Positions 54,623 through 62,088 of a stretch of DNA of 63,658 bases are shown here, piece by piece (position 1 is the first letter of the stretch; every line of letters begins with the position of its first letter). The stretch is from assembly GCF_003043455.1 (NCBI RefSeq), contig NZ_PZGG01000006.1, forward strand, positions 1-63,658. The letters run 5' to 3'. Position numbers and translations under genes: made by a program. The notes beneath the pieces were generated by a model. The model saw only the letters and a program-made list of their open reading frames with translations, made no database searches and was not told where the DNA came from. Source of the DNA: Staphylococcus simulans (GTDB taxonomy: Bacteria; Bacillota; Bacilli; Staphylococcales; Staphylococcaceae).

Positions 54623-54677
54623 TACATATAGGTATCAGGGTATAAAATAAGCGTCCATATAGGTGTAACCCCCTATT
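54623..54677. promoter_or_regulatory. CstR-operator-like or TetR-operator sequences upstream of tetR
   Basis: Two G/C-tract elements, TATAGGTATCAGGGTAT (54627-54643) and TATAGGTGTAACCCCCTA (54658-54675), resemble the cst operators, with a -10-like TATAAA between them. They could be cst-type sites, an operator of the TetR gene, or chance. Evidence is visual only. Confidence 0.35.
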
Positions 54678-54778
54678 TGAAGCAATTACTCAGGGTTAAA
54701 CTTGTTTCTCAGAAGTTTTACGCTAAAATTAATAGTGAAGCGTTAAAACTACCAAGCTATATAGAAAGTGGTGAAATA

Positions 54779-55309
54779 ATGGCTAAGAATCAAAAGCGAG
54801 AGATGTTATTACGAGCAGCAGCCGATATTGTGAATGAACAAGGTGTCAGTGCCTTAACACTTGATGCCGTGGCACAACGTGCAGAAGTGAGTAAAGGCGG
54901 ACTCCTCTATCACTTCAATACCAAACAAGCCTTAATTCAAGGTCTAGTGGACCATGCGAATGAATTATATAAAGAAAATGTTAATCATTATATTGATGAT
55001 GAAACAGAAAGCAAATGGCTCCATGCCTTTATCGAGGCGACGCGTGAGCATCGTAAAGAAAACAAAGCTGTGACTTCTGCCATTCTAGCAGCACAAGGCA
55101 ATGACCGTAATTTACTCGGTCCCCTACAAGAAACTTATCAAGATTGGCAAAATCATATTGAATCTGATGGTTTAGATGCAGTAGATGCGACAATCTATCG
55201 TTTAGCTGTAGATGGCCTATGGCTATCTGAAATTTTCGGTTTAACATCTATCGATGAAGACATGCGAGAAGCTGTCTTGGATCGTTTAAAAGAATTAAGC
55301 AATAAATAA
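54779..55309 (+). CDS. TetR-family regulator of the carnitine operon
   Basis: 176 aa. HTH residues 8-50: LRAAADIVNEQGVSALTLDAVAQRAEVSKGGLLYHFNTK. The C-terminal domain is of the TetR_C type often found with transport or degradation genes (ESKWLHAFIEATREHRKEN). ATG 54779 (MAKNQKREM) follows GTGGTGA; the longer in-frame extension back to 54677 has no ribosome site. It precedes the carnitine operon on the same strand, and an operator-like repeat overlaps that promoter, so it probably represses it. Confidence 0.85.
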   Translation: MAKNQKREMLLRAAADIVNEQGVSALTLDAVAQRAEVSKGGLLYHFNTKQALIQGLVDHANELYKENVNHYIDDETESKWLHAFIEATREHRKENKAVTSAILAAQGNDRNLLGPLQETYQDWQNHIESDGLDAVDATIYRLAVDGLWLSEIFGLTSIDEDMREAVLDRLKELSNK

Positions 55310-55331
55310 ATATAGGCACAACCCTTGTCAT

Positions 55332-55367
55332 GAGAGGCTCTTACAAAAAAGAGTCTCTCTTTTTTTA
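55332..55367 (+). terminator. Terminator of tetR
   Basis: Arms GAGAGGCTCTT and AAGAGTCTCTC (one G-T pair) around 6 nt, followed by TTTTTTTT. Confidence 0.85.
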
Positions 55368-55386
55368 TTTTTCTTGAACAAAGGGG

Positions 55387-55418
55387 TTGAAATAAAACCG
55401 TCTAGTTGGTACACTAAC
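55387..55418 (+). promoter_or_regulatory. Promoter and operator of the carnitine operon
   Basis: TTGAAA and TACACT are 17 bp apart. Inverted repeat GTTGGT-AC-ACTAAC (55405-55418, one mismatch) covers the -10. It is a likely binding site for the adjacent TetR repressor. The untranslated leader is about 40 nt. Confidence 0.62.
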
Positions 55419-55462
55419 AACCGTTGAAAAAAATTACTGAAACTCGGAGGGATAAATAGTCC

Positions 55463-56350
55463 ATGAAAAAAGTGATGTTAACAGCAGCGATTACAGGCGC
55501 TGGCGACACAACAGAAAAAAATAAACATGTACCCGTAACACCTGAAGAGATTGCGGATGCCGCAATTAAATGTGCACGTGCAGGCGCAACAGTAGCACAT
55601 ATTCACGCAAGAGATCCAGAAACAGGTGGCGTGAGTCATGATGTTGAATTATATAGAGAAGCAGTTCGTTTAATCCGTGAAGCAGATGAAGATATTGTGA
55701 TTAATATTACTGCAGGCGGCGGTGGCGACTTCATCCCAGATATGCAGAACCCTTACCAAGCTGGAGAAGGTTCAGATATCCAAACACCAGATGAACGTCA
55801 CGAGCCAGTTGGAGAATTATTACCAGAAATTTGTACACTAGACTGCGGCAGTGTCAACTTCGGAGATATGGTTTATATCAGCCCGACAGATTGGTTACGC
55901 CGCCAAGCACAATTAATTAAAGACGCAGGTGTCAAACCTGAATTAGAATGTTTCGATAGCGGTCATATCCGTTTTGCGAACCAATTAGTTTCTGAAGGTT
56001 TAATCGAAGGCGAACCTATGTATCAATTCTGCCTAGGTATTCCATGGGGTGCAGATAACGATGCGGAAACAATTGAATACTTCAAAACACGTTTACCAGA
56101 AAATGCTCATTGGTCAGCATTCGGTATCGGTAAAATGCAGTTGCCAACAGTAGAAGAAGCTGCGAAACGTGGCGGCAACGTACGTGTCGGCTTAGAAGAT
56201 AACATCTATTTATCTAAAGGTGTTAAAGCGACAAACGAAGAACTAGTAGAAAAAGCAGTAGAAATCTTAAAAGGTATAGATATGGAACCTATGACACCGC
56301 AAGAAGCGCGTGAAAAATACAACTTAACTCAGCCAAAAGGAGACAATTAA
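55463..56350 (+). CDS. cdhC: Beta-keto acid cleavage enzyme acting on 3-dehydrocarnitine
   Basis: A 295-aa BKACE-family protein (DUF849). The zinc motif VAHIHARDPETGG near residue 47, TAGGGGD near 85, LDCGSVNFGD near 130 and PELECFDSGHI near 158 are present. With acetyl-CoA it cleaves 3-dehydrocarnitine to acetoacetate and betainyl-CoA. Family members cleave several keto acids; the neighbouring carnitine dehydrogenase and thioesterase point to carnitine. It is the first gene of a three-gene operon. Confidence 0.88.
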   Translation: MKKVMLTAAITGAGDTTEKNKHVPVTPEEIADAAIKCARAGATVAHIHARDPETGGVSHDVELYREAVRLIREADEDIVINITAGGGGDFIPDMQNPYQAGEGSDIQTPDERHEPVGELLPEICTLDCGSVNFGDMVYISPTDWLRRQAQLIKDAGVKPELECFDSGHIRFANQLVSEGLIEGEPMYQFCLGIPWGADNDAETIEYFKTRLPENAHWSAFGIGKMQLPTVEEAAKRGGNVRVGLEDNIYLSKGVKATNEELVEKAVEILKGIDMEPMTPQEAREKYNLTQPKGDN

Positions 56351-56351
56351 A

Positions 56352-57320
56352 ATGAAATTTGCAGTAGTAGGAACAGGCGTTATCGGCAGTGGCTGGATCA
56401 CTCGCATGCTTGCACACGGTCACGAAGTGATCGCAACTGATCCAGGCGAAGGCGCACAAGAAGCAATGATGGCTCAAATCAAACAAAATTGGCCATACGC
56501 TGAAGAAATGGGATTAGCAGAAGATGCATCTTTAGATAATCTGACTTTCACACCACATTTAGATGAAGCTGTGAAAGACGCAGACTTAATTCAAGAAAAT
56601 GTACCAGAAGTTGAAGCAATCAAAGCAAGTGTCTTAAAAGAAATCGACACTTACGCTCGTCCTGACGCAATTATCGGTTCAAGTACTTCAGGTATTATGC
56701 CGACCGAACTACAAGATGGTTTAAAACATCCAGAACGTTTAGTTGTAGCACATCCTTTCCACCCTGTTTATATCTTACCGTTAGTTGAGATTGTGCCAGG
56801 TAAAGAAACAGCAGAAGACACAGTTGTGAAAGCTGAAGAACTTTATGAAGGTATCGGTATGGATGTCTTACATGTCCGTAACGAAATCGAAGGACACATT
56901 GCGGACCGTCTTATGGAAGCTTTATGGCGTGAATCATTACACATCGTAAACGAAGGCATTGCGACTACTGAAGAAGTAGATAAAGCCTTCACTCACGCAG
57001 CAGGCTTACGTTACGCACAATACGGCCCATTCATGACATTCCACTTAGCTGGTGGTAACGGCGGTATGCGCCACATGTTGAAACAATTCGGTCCAGCACT
57101 TAAGAAACCTTGGACAAAATTAGTTGCGCCAGAACTGACAACTGATTTATACAACGCAGTGGTAGAAGGATGCGAAACAAGCTCACAAGGTTACACAATG
57201 TCAGAGCTTGACCAAAAACGTAACGAATTCTTAGTGAAAGTGAAAAAACTTGCGCAAGAATATTGGCCAACTGAAACACCAGGTATGAAGAAACGTCAAC
57301 CTCAATCACAGGGGGTATAA
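56352..57320 (+). CDS. lcdH: L-carnitine dehydrogenase
   Basis: A 322-aa protein of the 3-hydroxyacyl-CoA dehydrogenase superfamily. The NAD motif VVGTGVIGSGW begins the protein; SSTSGIMPTEL near 112, AHPFHPVYILPLVEIVPG near 134 with the catalytic His, and NEIEGHIADRLMEALWRE near 185 follow. It oxidises L-carnitine to 3-dehydrocarnitine with NAD+. It begins one base after the BKACE stop. In some bacteria it is fused to the thioesterase; here the two are separate genes four bases apart. Confidence 0.9.
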   Translation: MKFAVVGTGVIGSGWITRMLAHGHEVIATDPGEGAQEAMMAQIKQNWPYAEEMGLAEDASLDNLTFTPHLDEAVKDADLIQENVPEVEAIKASVLKEIDTYARPDAIIGSSTSGIMPTELQDGLKHPERLVVAHPFHPVYILPLVEIVPGKETAEDTVVKAEELYEGIGMDVLHVRNEIEGHIADRLMEALWRESLHIVNEGIATTEEVDKAFTHAAGLRYAQYGPFMTFHLAGGNGGMRHMLKQFGPALKKPWTKLVAPELTTDLYNAVVEGCETSSQGYTMSELDQKRNEFLVKVKKLAQEYWPTETPGMKKRQPQSQGV

Positions 57321-57324
57321 ATTG

Positions 57325-57804
57325 ATGACACAACGCTTTACGTATCAAGTGACAGTGAAAGACGAATGGCTCGATCATAATAACCATATGAACGACGCAG
57401 AATACAACCGCGTCTTCAGTAATGCGACAGATGAGTATCTCGCTTACTTAGGTTTAAGCGAAGCTGAAATCGAGCGACGTCATTACACAGTCTTCACATT
57501 AGAAAACCATGAAACGTATCAAAAAGAAGTCAATAAAGACGAAGACTTAACAGTAACAGTTCAACTTGTTGATCACGATGCGAAACGTCTTCATGCATTC
57601 ATGACACTGTATGACCAAGCACAAGATGTGTGCGCAACATACGAAGTCATGTTGATGGGTATTGATACAGACTCAGGTCGTCCAGCACCTTTCCCTGAAG
57701 ACATCGCACAAAATATAGAACAAGATGCTGAACTAGTAGAAAAAGAAGGATTAGACCAACCTAAAGAACTTGGTCGTCAAATCGGTATCAAACGTAAAAA
57801 GTAA
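57325..57804 (+). CDS. cdhB: Betainyl-CoA thioesterase (hotdog fold)
   Basis: A 159-aa 4-hydroxybenzoyl-CoA-thioesterase-like hotdog protein. VKDEWLDHNNHMNDAEYNRVFSNATDEYL contains the catalytic Asp in DHNNHMN. ATG 57325 follows GGGGGTATAAATTG. It hydrolyses betainyl-CoA to glycine betaine and CoA, completing carnitine to glycine betaine. The assignment rests on operon context together with the fold. Confidence 0.85.
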   Translation: MTQRFTYQVTVKDEWLDHNNHMNDAEYNRVFSNATDEYLAYLGLSEAEIERRHYTVFTLENHETYQKEVNKDEDLTVTVQLVDHDAKRLHAFMTLYDQAQDVCATYEVMLMGIDTDSGRPAPFPEDIAQNIEQDAELVEKEGLDQPKELGRQIGIKRKK

Positions 57805-57870
57805 GCACAATACAACGAATCGATTAATATCACAATTTGCATAACACCCAAATGGGTTTCATATAGATAA

Positions 57871-57908
57871 AAAAGTTCCACTTGCGAAAAGGTAAGTGGA
57901 ACTTTTTT
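57871..57908 (+). terminator. Terminator between the carnitine operon and the convergent gene
   Basis: Perfect 13-bp arms AAAAGTTCCACTT and AAGTGGAACTTTT with U-tracts on both strands. Confidence 0.88.
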
Positions 57909-57918
57909 GTAGTTAAGG

Positions 57919-58251
57919 CTAATTTTCAGTATCTAATATGTTATTGATCACATCAACATATAAATCACTGTTTCTATAACCTTCTAAAATATCATTAACT
58001 TGTCTATCAGGTATCTCAGGTACCTCTCTGATTTCACATAGCTTATTTTTAAATTCTTCTTTAGTCACACTATGATTGTTTATTGTTAAGCTCATGAAAT
58101 ATTTATTTAGCTCATTGATTTCATCAATTTGATACCAATAACGTAGCAAAACTAAATCCTTAGTTTTTAAATCTGGAGCTAATTCTTCATGTAAAACTTC
58201 AATAGATTGTTTAATCAACAAGAGTTTAGATTCTATTTCTTCATTATCCAT
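57919..58251 (-). CDS. Small acidic helical protein, hypothetical
   Basis: 110 aa, mostly helical (EEIESKLLLIKQSIEVLHEEL, VTKEEFKNKLCEI, VNDILEGYRNSDLYVDVINNIL), acidic, no signal peptide. It resembles small toxin-immunity or chaperone-like proteins in composition only. It is downstream of the TPM-protein gene pair on the same strand. I do not recognise the family. Confidence 0.6.
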   Translation of the reverse strand: MDNEEIESKLLLIKQSIEVLHEELAPDLKTKDLVLLRYWYQIDEINELNKYFMSLTINNHSVTKEEFKNKLCEIREVPEIPDRQVNDILEGYRNSDLYVDVINNILDTEN

Positions 58252-58311
58252 AAATACAACGCTCCATTCTAAATCAGTTTACCTAATCATCATAACATTA
58301 ACGTACTGGTC

Positions 58312-58692
58312 TTATGATTCTGTCTTCTTTTGCGACTCTTGTTCTGCTTCTTTCATTTTCTTTTCAACCTTATTTCTGATACTTGGATATTTTTGAATCA
58401 CATCTTCAATCTCAATCTTAGGAAGGCCATATCGCTTTATATATCTACGCTTTCTAATTTTTGTTACTTTATCATGAGTCAAAAGTAAAAATGAGGCACA
58501 CGCTAACACTGCTAGAGAGGTAATAGTTAAAATATCATTCGTTCCTAAAGGAATGTCTTCTTCCTGGCTGTAATGACTGGTTTGTTTATTTTCACTTCCA
58601 CCAAAGTGTTCTGCGGCGTCTATCGGTTGAACTGCGATGAAAAACACTAAAAGAAATGGCATAACCATTAAAATAAGTTTCTTAGAAGTCAC
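58312..58692 (-). CDS. Small membrane protein with signal peptide, partner of the TPM protein
   Basis: About 126 aa. A GTG start overlaps the stop of the TPM gene (CGTGACTTCTAAG) and has GGAGGTGC upstream; a longer version would use the Gly-rich coding stretch of the TPM gene in another frame and is rejected. It has an N-terminal hydrophobic segment (KKLILMVMPFLLVFFIAV), a second TM near residues 62-80 and a basic C-terminus (KIRKRRYIKRYG...KKMKEAEQ). Family unknown; co-translation suggests it works with the TPM protein. Confidence 0.65.
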   Translation of the reverse strand: MTSKKLILMVMPFLLVFFIAVQPIDAAEHFGGSENKQTSHYSQEEDIPLGTNDILTITSLAVLACASFLLLTHDKVTKIRKRRYIKRYGLPKIEIEDVIQKYPSIRNKVEKKMKEAEQESQKKTES

Positions 58693-59581
58693 GACCAGCA
58701 CCTCCTCCGCCACCACTACCTCCACCAAAGCTGCCAGAAGAGCCACTAGAACTAAAGCCATCACTTGTTCCATCACTTGAACCAAACTTAACGGTGCCTG
58801 GACGTATCGTGGTTTTGGAACGGTATTTTTCCCTTTCTTCGTCTATCAATTCTTCACGTATGACCTGTTCGATATTTTCAGTCAAACTACGCTTCATCAT
58901 CATACTAGCTACTATCAAAAATCCTATAGATACGATGAATAGGAAAACATAAAATAGGATATTTGAAATCCCATTCCAACCTTTATAAGGAAGTGTTTTT
59001 AGGTCATTAGCAACCGTACTTATCCAACTCATTGGCCATACTTGGTCTTTCGAATAATGTTGACCTGACGAAAAACTATAACCGTACATCGCCTTATATA
59101 GCTTCATTAAACCTTGGTCATACTTTTCTTTTTTAAATTCTGACAGGCCGTTATTATCGATGATACTCCCTACTTTGGCATCATTGAAAAAGCCCTCTAA
59201 TCCATAACCAATTTGTATCTCAACACCTCGATCTGCACCATAATTTTCTTTATCTAGATTCAAGAAAATAACAATGCCATTATTAACCTCTTTCTTACCC
59301 ACACCATATTCGCGTAAAAGCCGTAATGCATAGTCCCTTTTGGGTTCATCTACAGAATCCATCGTGACCATAAGCATTTCAATACCTGTTTCTCTTTCAA
59401 GACGCTGTCCAAGTTGATTTAATTCTTGTATCTCCCCATCACTTAATAAATGGGCATGGTCTTGTATATAGAGGTGACTTCTATCTAATTTGGGTAAGGG
59501 TTTCGTTGATGCATAGGTTGGCAGGGTGAAAATAAAAATCAATAGTAAAAACGATAGAAATAATCTAAGAAGTCTTTTCAT
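58682..59581 (-). CDS. TPM-domain (YgcG-like) membrane protein
   Basis: 299 aa. A signal peptide (MKRLLRLFLSFLLLIFIFTLPTYAS) is followed by a TPM domain (LYIQDHAHLLSDGEIQELNQLGQRLERETGIEMLMVTMDSV, then GVEIQIGYGLEGFFNDAKVGSIID). A TM helix lies near residue 210. The Ser/Gly-rich tail (GSSGSFGGGSGGGGGAGRDF) is typical of the family. ATG 59581 follows GGAGCGTACAG. These are extracytoplasmic domains of unclear biochemical function, linked in other bacteria to photosystem or envelope repair. Confidence 0.85.
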   Translation of the reverse strand: MKRLLRLFLSFLLLIFIFTLPTYASTKPLPKLDRSHLYIQDHAHLLSDGEIQELNQLGQRLERETGIEMLMVTMDSVDEPKRDYALRLLREYGVGKKEVNNGIVIFLNLDKENYGADRGVEIQIGYGLEGFFNDAKVGSIIDNNGLSEFKKEKYDQGLMKLYKAMYGYSFSSGQHYSKDQVWPMSWISTVANDLKTLPYKGWNGISNILFYVFLFIVSIGFLIVASMMMKRSLTENIEQVIREELIDEEREKYRSKTTIRPGTVKFGSSDGTSDGFSSSGSSGSFGGGSGGGGGAGRDF

Positions 59582-59842
59582 CTGTACGCTCCTGTCCATT
59601 AATTTTAGTACCTCATTCAAATTAATTTTATGTACCACAAAATTATTGTTTTGATTCATAATTCAACAATCTAATTAAAACCTATATCATTTAGTGTAAA
59701 TCAACACAATTTCGGATTCAACACTCTGTTTAGAACATTGTATTTGCTATGTATAATATACACTAGTTATCTTGCTATGAAATTCTAATCATCAATATGT
59801 TAGAAAACATATAACCGCAAGGTTTATAAGACACCCGTATCT
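59582..59842. other. Gene-free stretch upstream of the TPM gene
   Basis: Part of a 370-bp region (59582-59951). It holds an AT-rich inverted repeat GTATA-A-TATAC (59751-59761), probably overlapping a promoter, and no plausible ORF. Confidence 0.5.
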
Positions 59843-59867
59843 CTTACTTCAGACAAACGTCAGTCTG
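59843..59867 (+). repeat. 25-bp dispersed intergenic repeat, copy 2
   Basis: CTTACTTCAGACAAACGTCA followed by GTCTG. It matches the minus-strand sequence at 37278-37302 except at three positions and has local symmetry CAGAC...GTCTG. The two copies are 22 kb apart and both are intergenic. Confidence 0.6.
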
Positions 59868-59880
59868 ACCTTATATACTA

Positions 59881-59913
59881 AAAAGCGCCATGAACACTTT
59901 GTTCAGGCGCTTT
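59881..59913 (-). terminator. Terminator of zinc-ribbon paralogue 3
   Basis: Outer arms AAAGCGCC and GGCGCTTT enclose inner arms TGAAC and GTTCA. The minus-strand side continues into TTTAGTATA. It lies after the stop at 59952. Confidence 0.75.
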
Positions 59914-59951
59914 AATCTTATGTACTCTTTCGTACTTTTACTATTTTAAAT

Positions 59952-60611
59952 CTATCTCTGCATGATGTTTTCAATGGCTTCTATATCATGTTTTGAAGTA
60001 TAGACTTTGATTGAAAAGCCGTTGGCTTTATCTGTATCGTAATACCAATTGCCATCTGAAATTTCATCAGGCCCATTATGAAAGTCTGCGAAGTCATCTT
60101 TTGTCATTTTCCCAGGCACCACAAACACATGACTGACTTGATTGTTTGAATTATAACTAACACCAATATTGCCATATAATTCAGCTTTTTTGCCATCAAT
60201 TGTTTTGGTACCTTCTGCACGACCATATTCTCTCTCTATCGCACTTTTGGTTTCCCCTATTTCAAAACCTTCATACCCCTCAGTATTAGGCGTATGCATG
60301 TAACCTTGACTGAACGTTGGTGAGTTCACATCAATCTCTACTTTATGCGTAGGTGGTAAATGTGACGCTCTCGGTTGTGCTTTACCAACTTGATTTGACC
60401 AAAATGCCAACACACCATAGAATAGTCCAGCGACCAGAGCTAAGAATACTAATACGAGTACACTACACCAAACGAAAGTTTTAATTCTGCCATGATCTTT
60501 TTGTTGATGTATGACCTCCGAACGAGAAAATTGACTAGGTGTACCACACTGAGTACAAAAAGCTTCACTAGACTGTAACGCATTTTTACATGTTGTACAG
60601 TATTTCCCCAT
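59952..60611 (-). CDS. Zinc-ribbon, single-TM protein; paralogue 3 of 3
   Basis: 219 aa. Zinc ribbon CTTCKNALQSSEAFCTQCG, TM helix (residues 44-69), short linker, then the family C-terminal domain from GYEGFEIGETKSAIEREYG to IKVYTSKHDIEAIENI, including SYNSNNQVSHVFVVPG. It shares layout and domain with the copies at 32.6 and 45.4 kb. It is a single gene between terminators. Confidence 0.8.
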   Translation of the reverse strand: MGKYCTTCKNALQSSEAFCTQCGTPSQFSRSEVIHQQKDHGRIKTFVWCSVLVLVFLALVAGLFYGVLAFWSNQVGKAQPRASHLPPTHKVEIDVNSPTFSQGYMHTPNTEGYEGFEIGETKSAIEREYGRAEGTKTIDGKKAELYGNIGVSYNSNNQVSHVFVVPGKMTKDDFADFHNGPDEISDGNWYYDTDKANGFSIKVYTSKHDIEAIENIMQR

Positions 60612-60720
60612 ATTCCTTCCTCCGATAAATCTTTTTCACAACTCAATTATATTTAAAACTTTGATAATTTTCTACATAAAACGTTTTAAGAAACTGTAAA
60701 GTTGTTAAATAAAACTAAAA

Positions 60721-60747
60721 AAGCACCTCAGTTATTCTGAAGTGCTT
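60721..60747 (-). terminator. Terminator of the alcohol dehydrogenase gene
   Basis: Arms AAGCACCTCAG and CTGAAGTGCTT (one mismatch) around 5 nt. The minus-strand side continues TTTTTTAGTTTTA. Confidence 0.82.
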
Positions 60748-60777
60748 CAAAGTTTCACGTAAAACACAGTATGATAA

Positions 60778-61905
60778 CTAACTCATTTTAATAATGATAC
60801 GTCCAGCATCACCATTCGCGAGTTCATCAAACCCTTCATTAATCTCATCCAAAGTTAACGTTTTACTAATTAATGGATCGATATTTAATCGCCCTTTTTG
60901 ATAAAGATTAGTGAAACGTGGTATATCTCTATCTGGAACACAACTACCGACGTATGATCCTTTTATTGTTCTTTCTTCAGCAGCTAGCGTCACTTGTGGA
61001 AAGGCAAATTGTTGGCTTGGATCTGGTAACCCTGTCGTAACAGTCGTGCCCCCACGTTTAGTAATAGCGTATGCCGTTTCCATTGCAGGCGTCGCTCCTG
61101 CTGTTTCAAATGCATACTCTACTCCGCCATCTACATATGTTTTTATTTTCTCAACTATATCTTCATCTTTAGAATTAAATACAGCAGTCGCACCTAATTC
61201 TTTAGCAATATCAAACTTATTTTCATTTATATCTAATGCAATAATCTCATTCGCGCCTGCAAGTCTAGCTCCAATAATCGCATTCAAACCAATACCACCG
61301 AGCCCAACAATCGCGACGTTACTACCTGGTCTGATTTGTGCTGTATTCATAACCGCACCTATTCCTGTAATTACTGCACAACCAAAGACTGCCGCACGTT
61401 CAAATGGAATCTCTTTGTCTATTTTAACGATTGAATTTTCAGAGACAACTGCGTATTCTGCAAAGCCTGAGACGCCTAAATGATGGTGCACTTTACCTTG
61501 ATTATTAGATAAACGAATACCGCCTTCTAACATTTCACCTTTTTCATTCGATTCTGCACCATTCTCACACAATGCCGGTCTTCCTTCACGACATGGGATA
61601 CAGTGTCCACAACTTGGTATAAAGACGCAAACAACGTGATCACCTTTTTCGAAACCAAGTACATCATTGCCAGTTTGTATAACTTCTCCAGCCGCTTCAT
61701 GACCCAAAGCCATTGGCATAGGTCTAGGACGACTACCATTAATCACTGATAAATCTGAGTGGCATAAACCTGCTGCATGAATTTTAATGAGTACTTCGTG
61801 TGCACGAGGTTCATCTAGTTCAAGCTCTTCAACTTTCAAGGGCTGAGATTGACTATAAGGCTGCTCACTTCCCATTTCATATAATATTGCTGCTCTTGTT
61901 TTCAT
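60778..61905 (-). CDS. Zinc-dependent alcohol dehydrogenase (AdhC-like)
   Basis: 375 aa. ATG 61905 follows AGAGGGGAT; the ATG at 61914 lies inside that site. Catalytic zinc GLCHSDL and GHEAAGE, structural zinc block CGHCIPCREGRPALC, and the coenzyme motif GLGGIGLNAIIGARLAGA are visible. It belongs to the class III-like group of NAD-dependent dehydrogenases; formaldehyde/glutathione-type or short-chain alcohol activity cannot be separated by eye. It is a single gene with its own terminator. Confidence 0.85.
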   Translation of the reverse strand: MKTRAAILYEMGSEQPYSQSQPLKVEELELDEPRAHEVLIKIHAAGLCHSDLSVINGSRPRPMPMALGHEAAGEVIQTGNDVLGFEKGDHVVCVFIPSCGHCIPCREGRPALCENGAESNEKGEMLEGGIRLSNNQGKVHHHLGVSGFAEYAVVSENSIVKIDKEIPFERAAVFGCAVITGIGAVMNTAQIRPGSNVAIVGLGGIGLNAIIGARLAGANEIIALDINENKFDIAKELGATAVFNSKDEDIVEKIKTYVDGGVEYAFETAGATPAMETAYAITKRGGTTVTTGLPDPSQQFAFPQVTLAAEERTIKGSYVGSCVPDRDIPRFTNLYQKGRLNIDPLISKTLTLDEINEGFDELANGDAGRIIIKMS

Positions 61906-62011
61906 AACTAACATCCCCTCTTTCTATTTCTCTCTACCCCCTTAGTACATTTTTTATACTTAACTATCCTTAGACTCCCTATAGGTCACGTACTTATCTT
62001 ATTAAAAACAC

Positions 62012-62057
62012 AAAAGCTTCAATCAGAACTGAAAATACAGTTTCGATTGAAGCTTTT
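62012..62057 (-). terminator. Terminator of the citrate transporter gene
   Basis: Perfect 13-bp arms AAAAGCTTCAATC and GATTGAAGCTTTT, with an inner stem in the loop, about 32 bp after the transporter stop. Confidence 0.85.
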
Positions 62058-62088
62058 ATTATTTAACAATTAACCATGCATAGATACT

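Noticed and set aside
54677..54778. N-terminal extension of the TetR regulator
   Set aside because: There is no ribosome site and its sequence is unlike TetR N-termini; MAKNQKREM at 54779 has one.
57846..57857. Small palindrome ACCCAAATGGGT after the carnitine operon
   Set aside because: It is too short for a terminator and the strong hairpin at 57871 explains the 3' end.
58693..58785. Upstream in-frame extension of the small protein ending at 58312
   Set aside because: It would translate the Gly/Ser repeat of the TPM gene in another frame (Val/Leu-rich, low complexity). The GTG at 58692 has a proper ribosome site.
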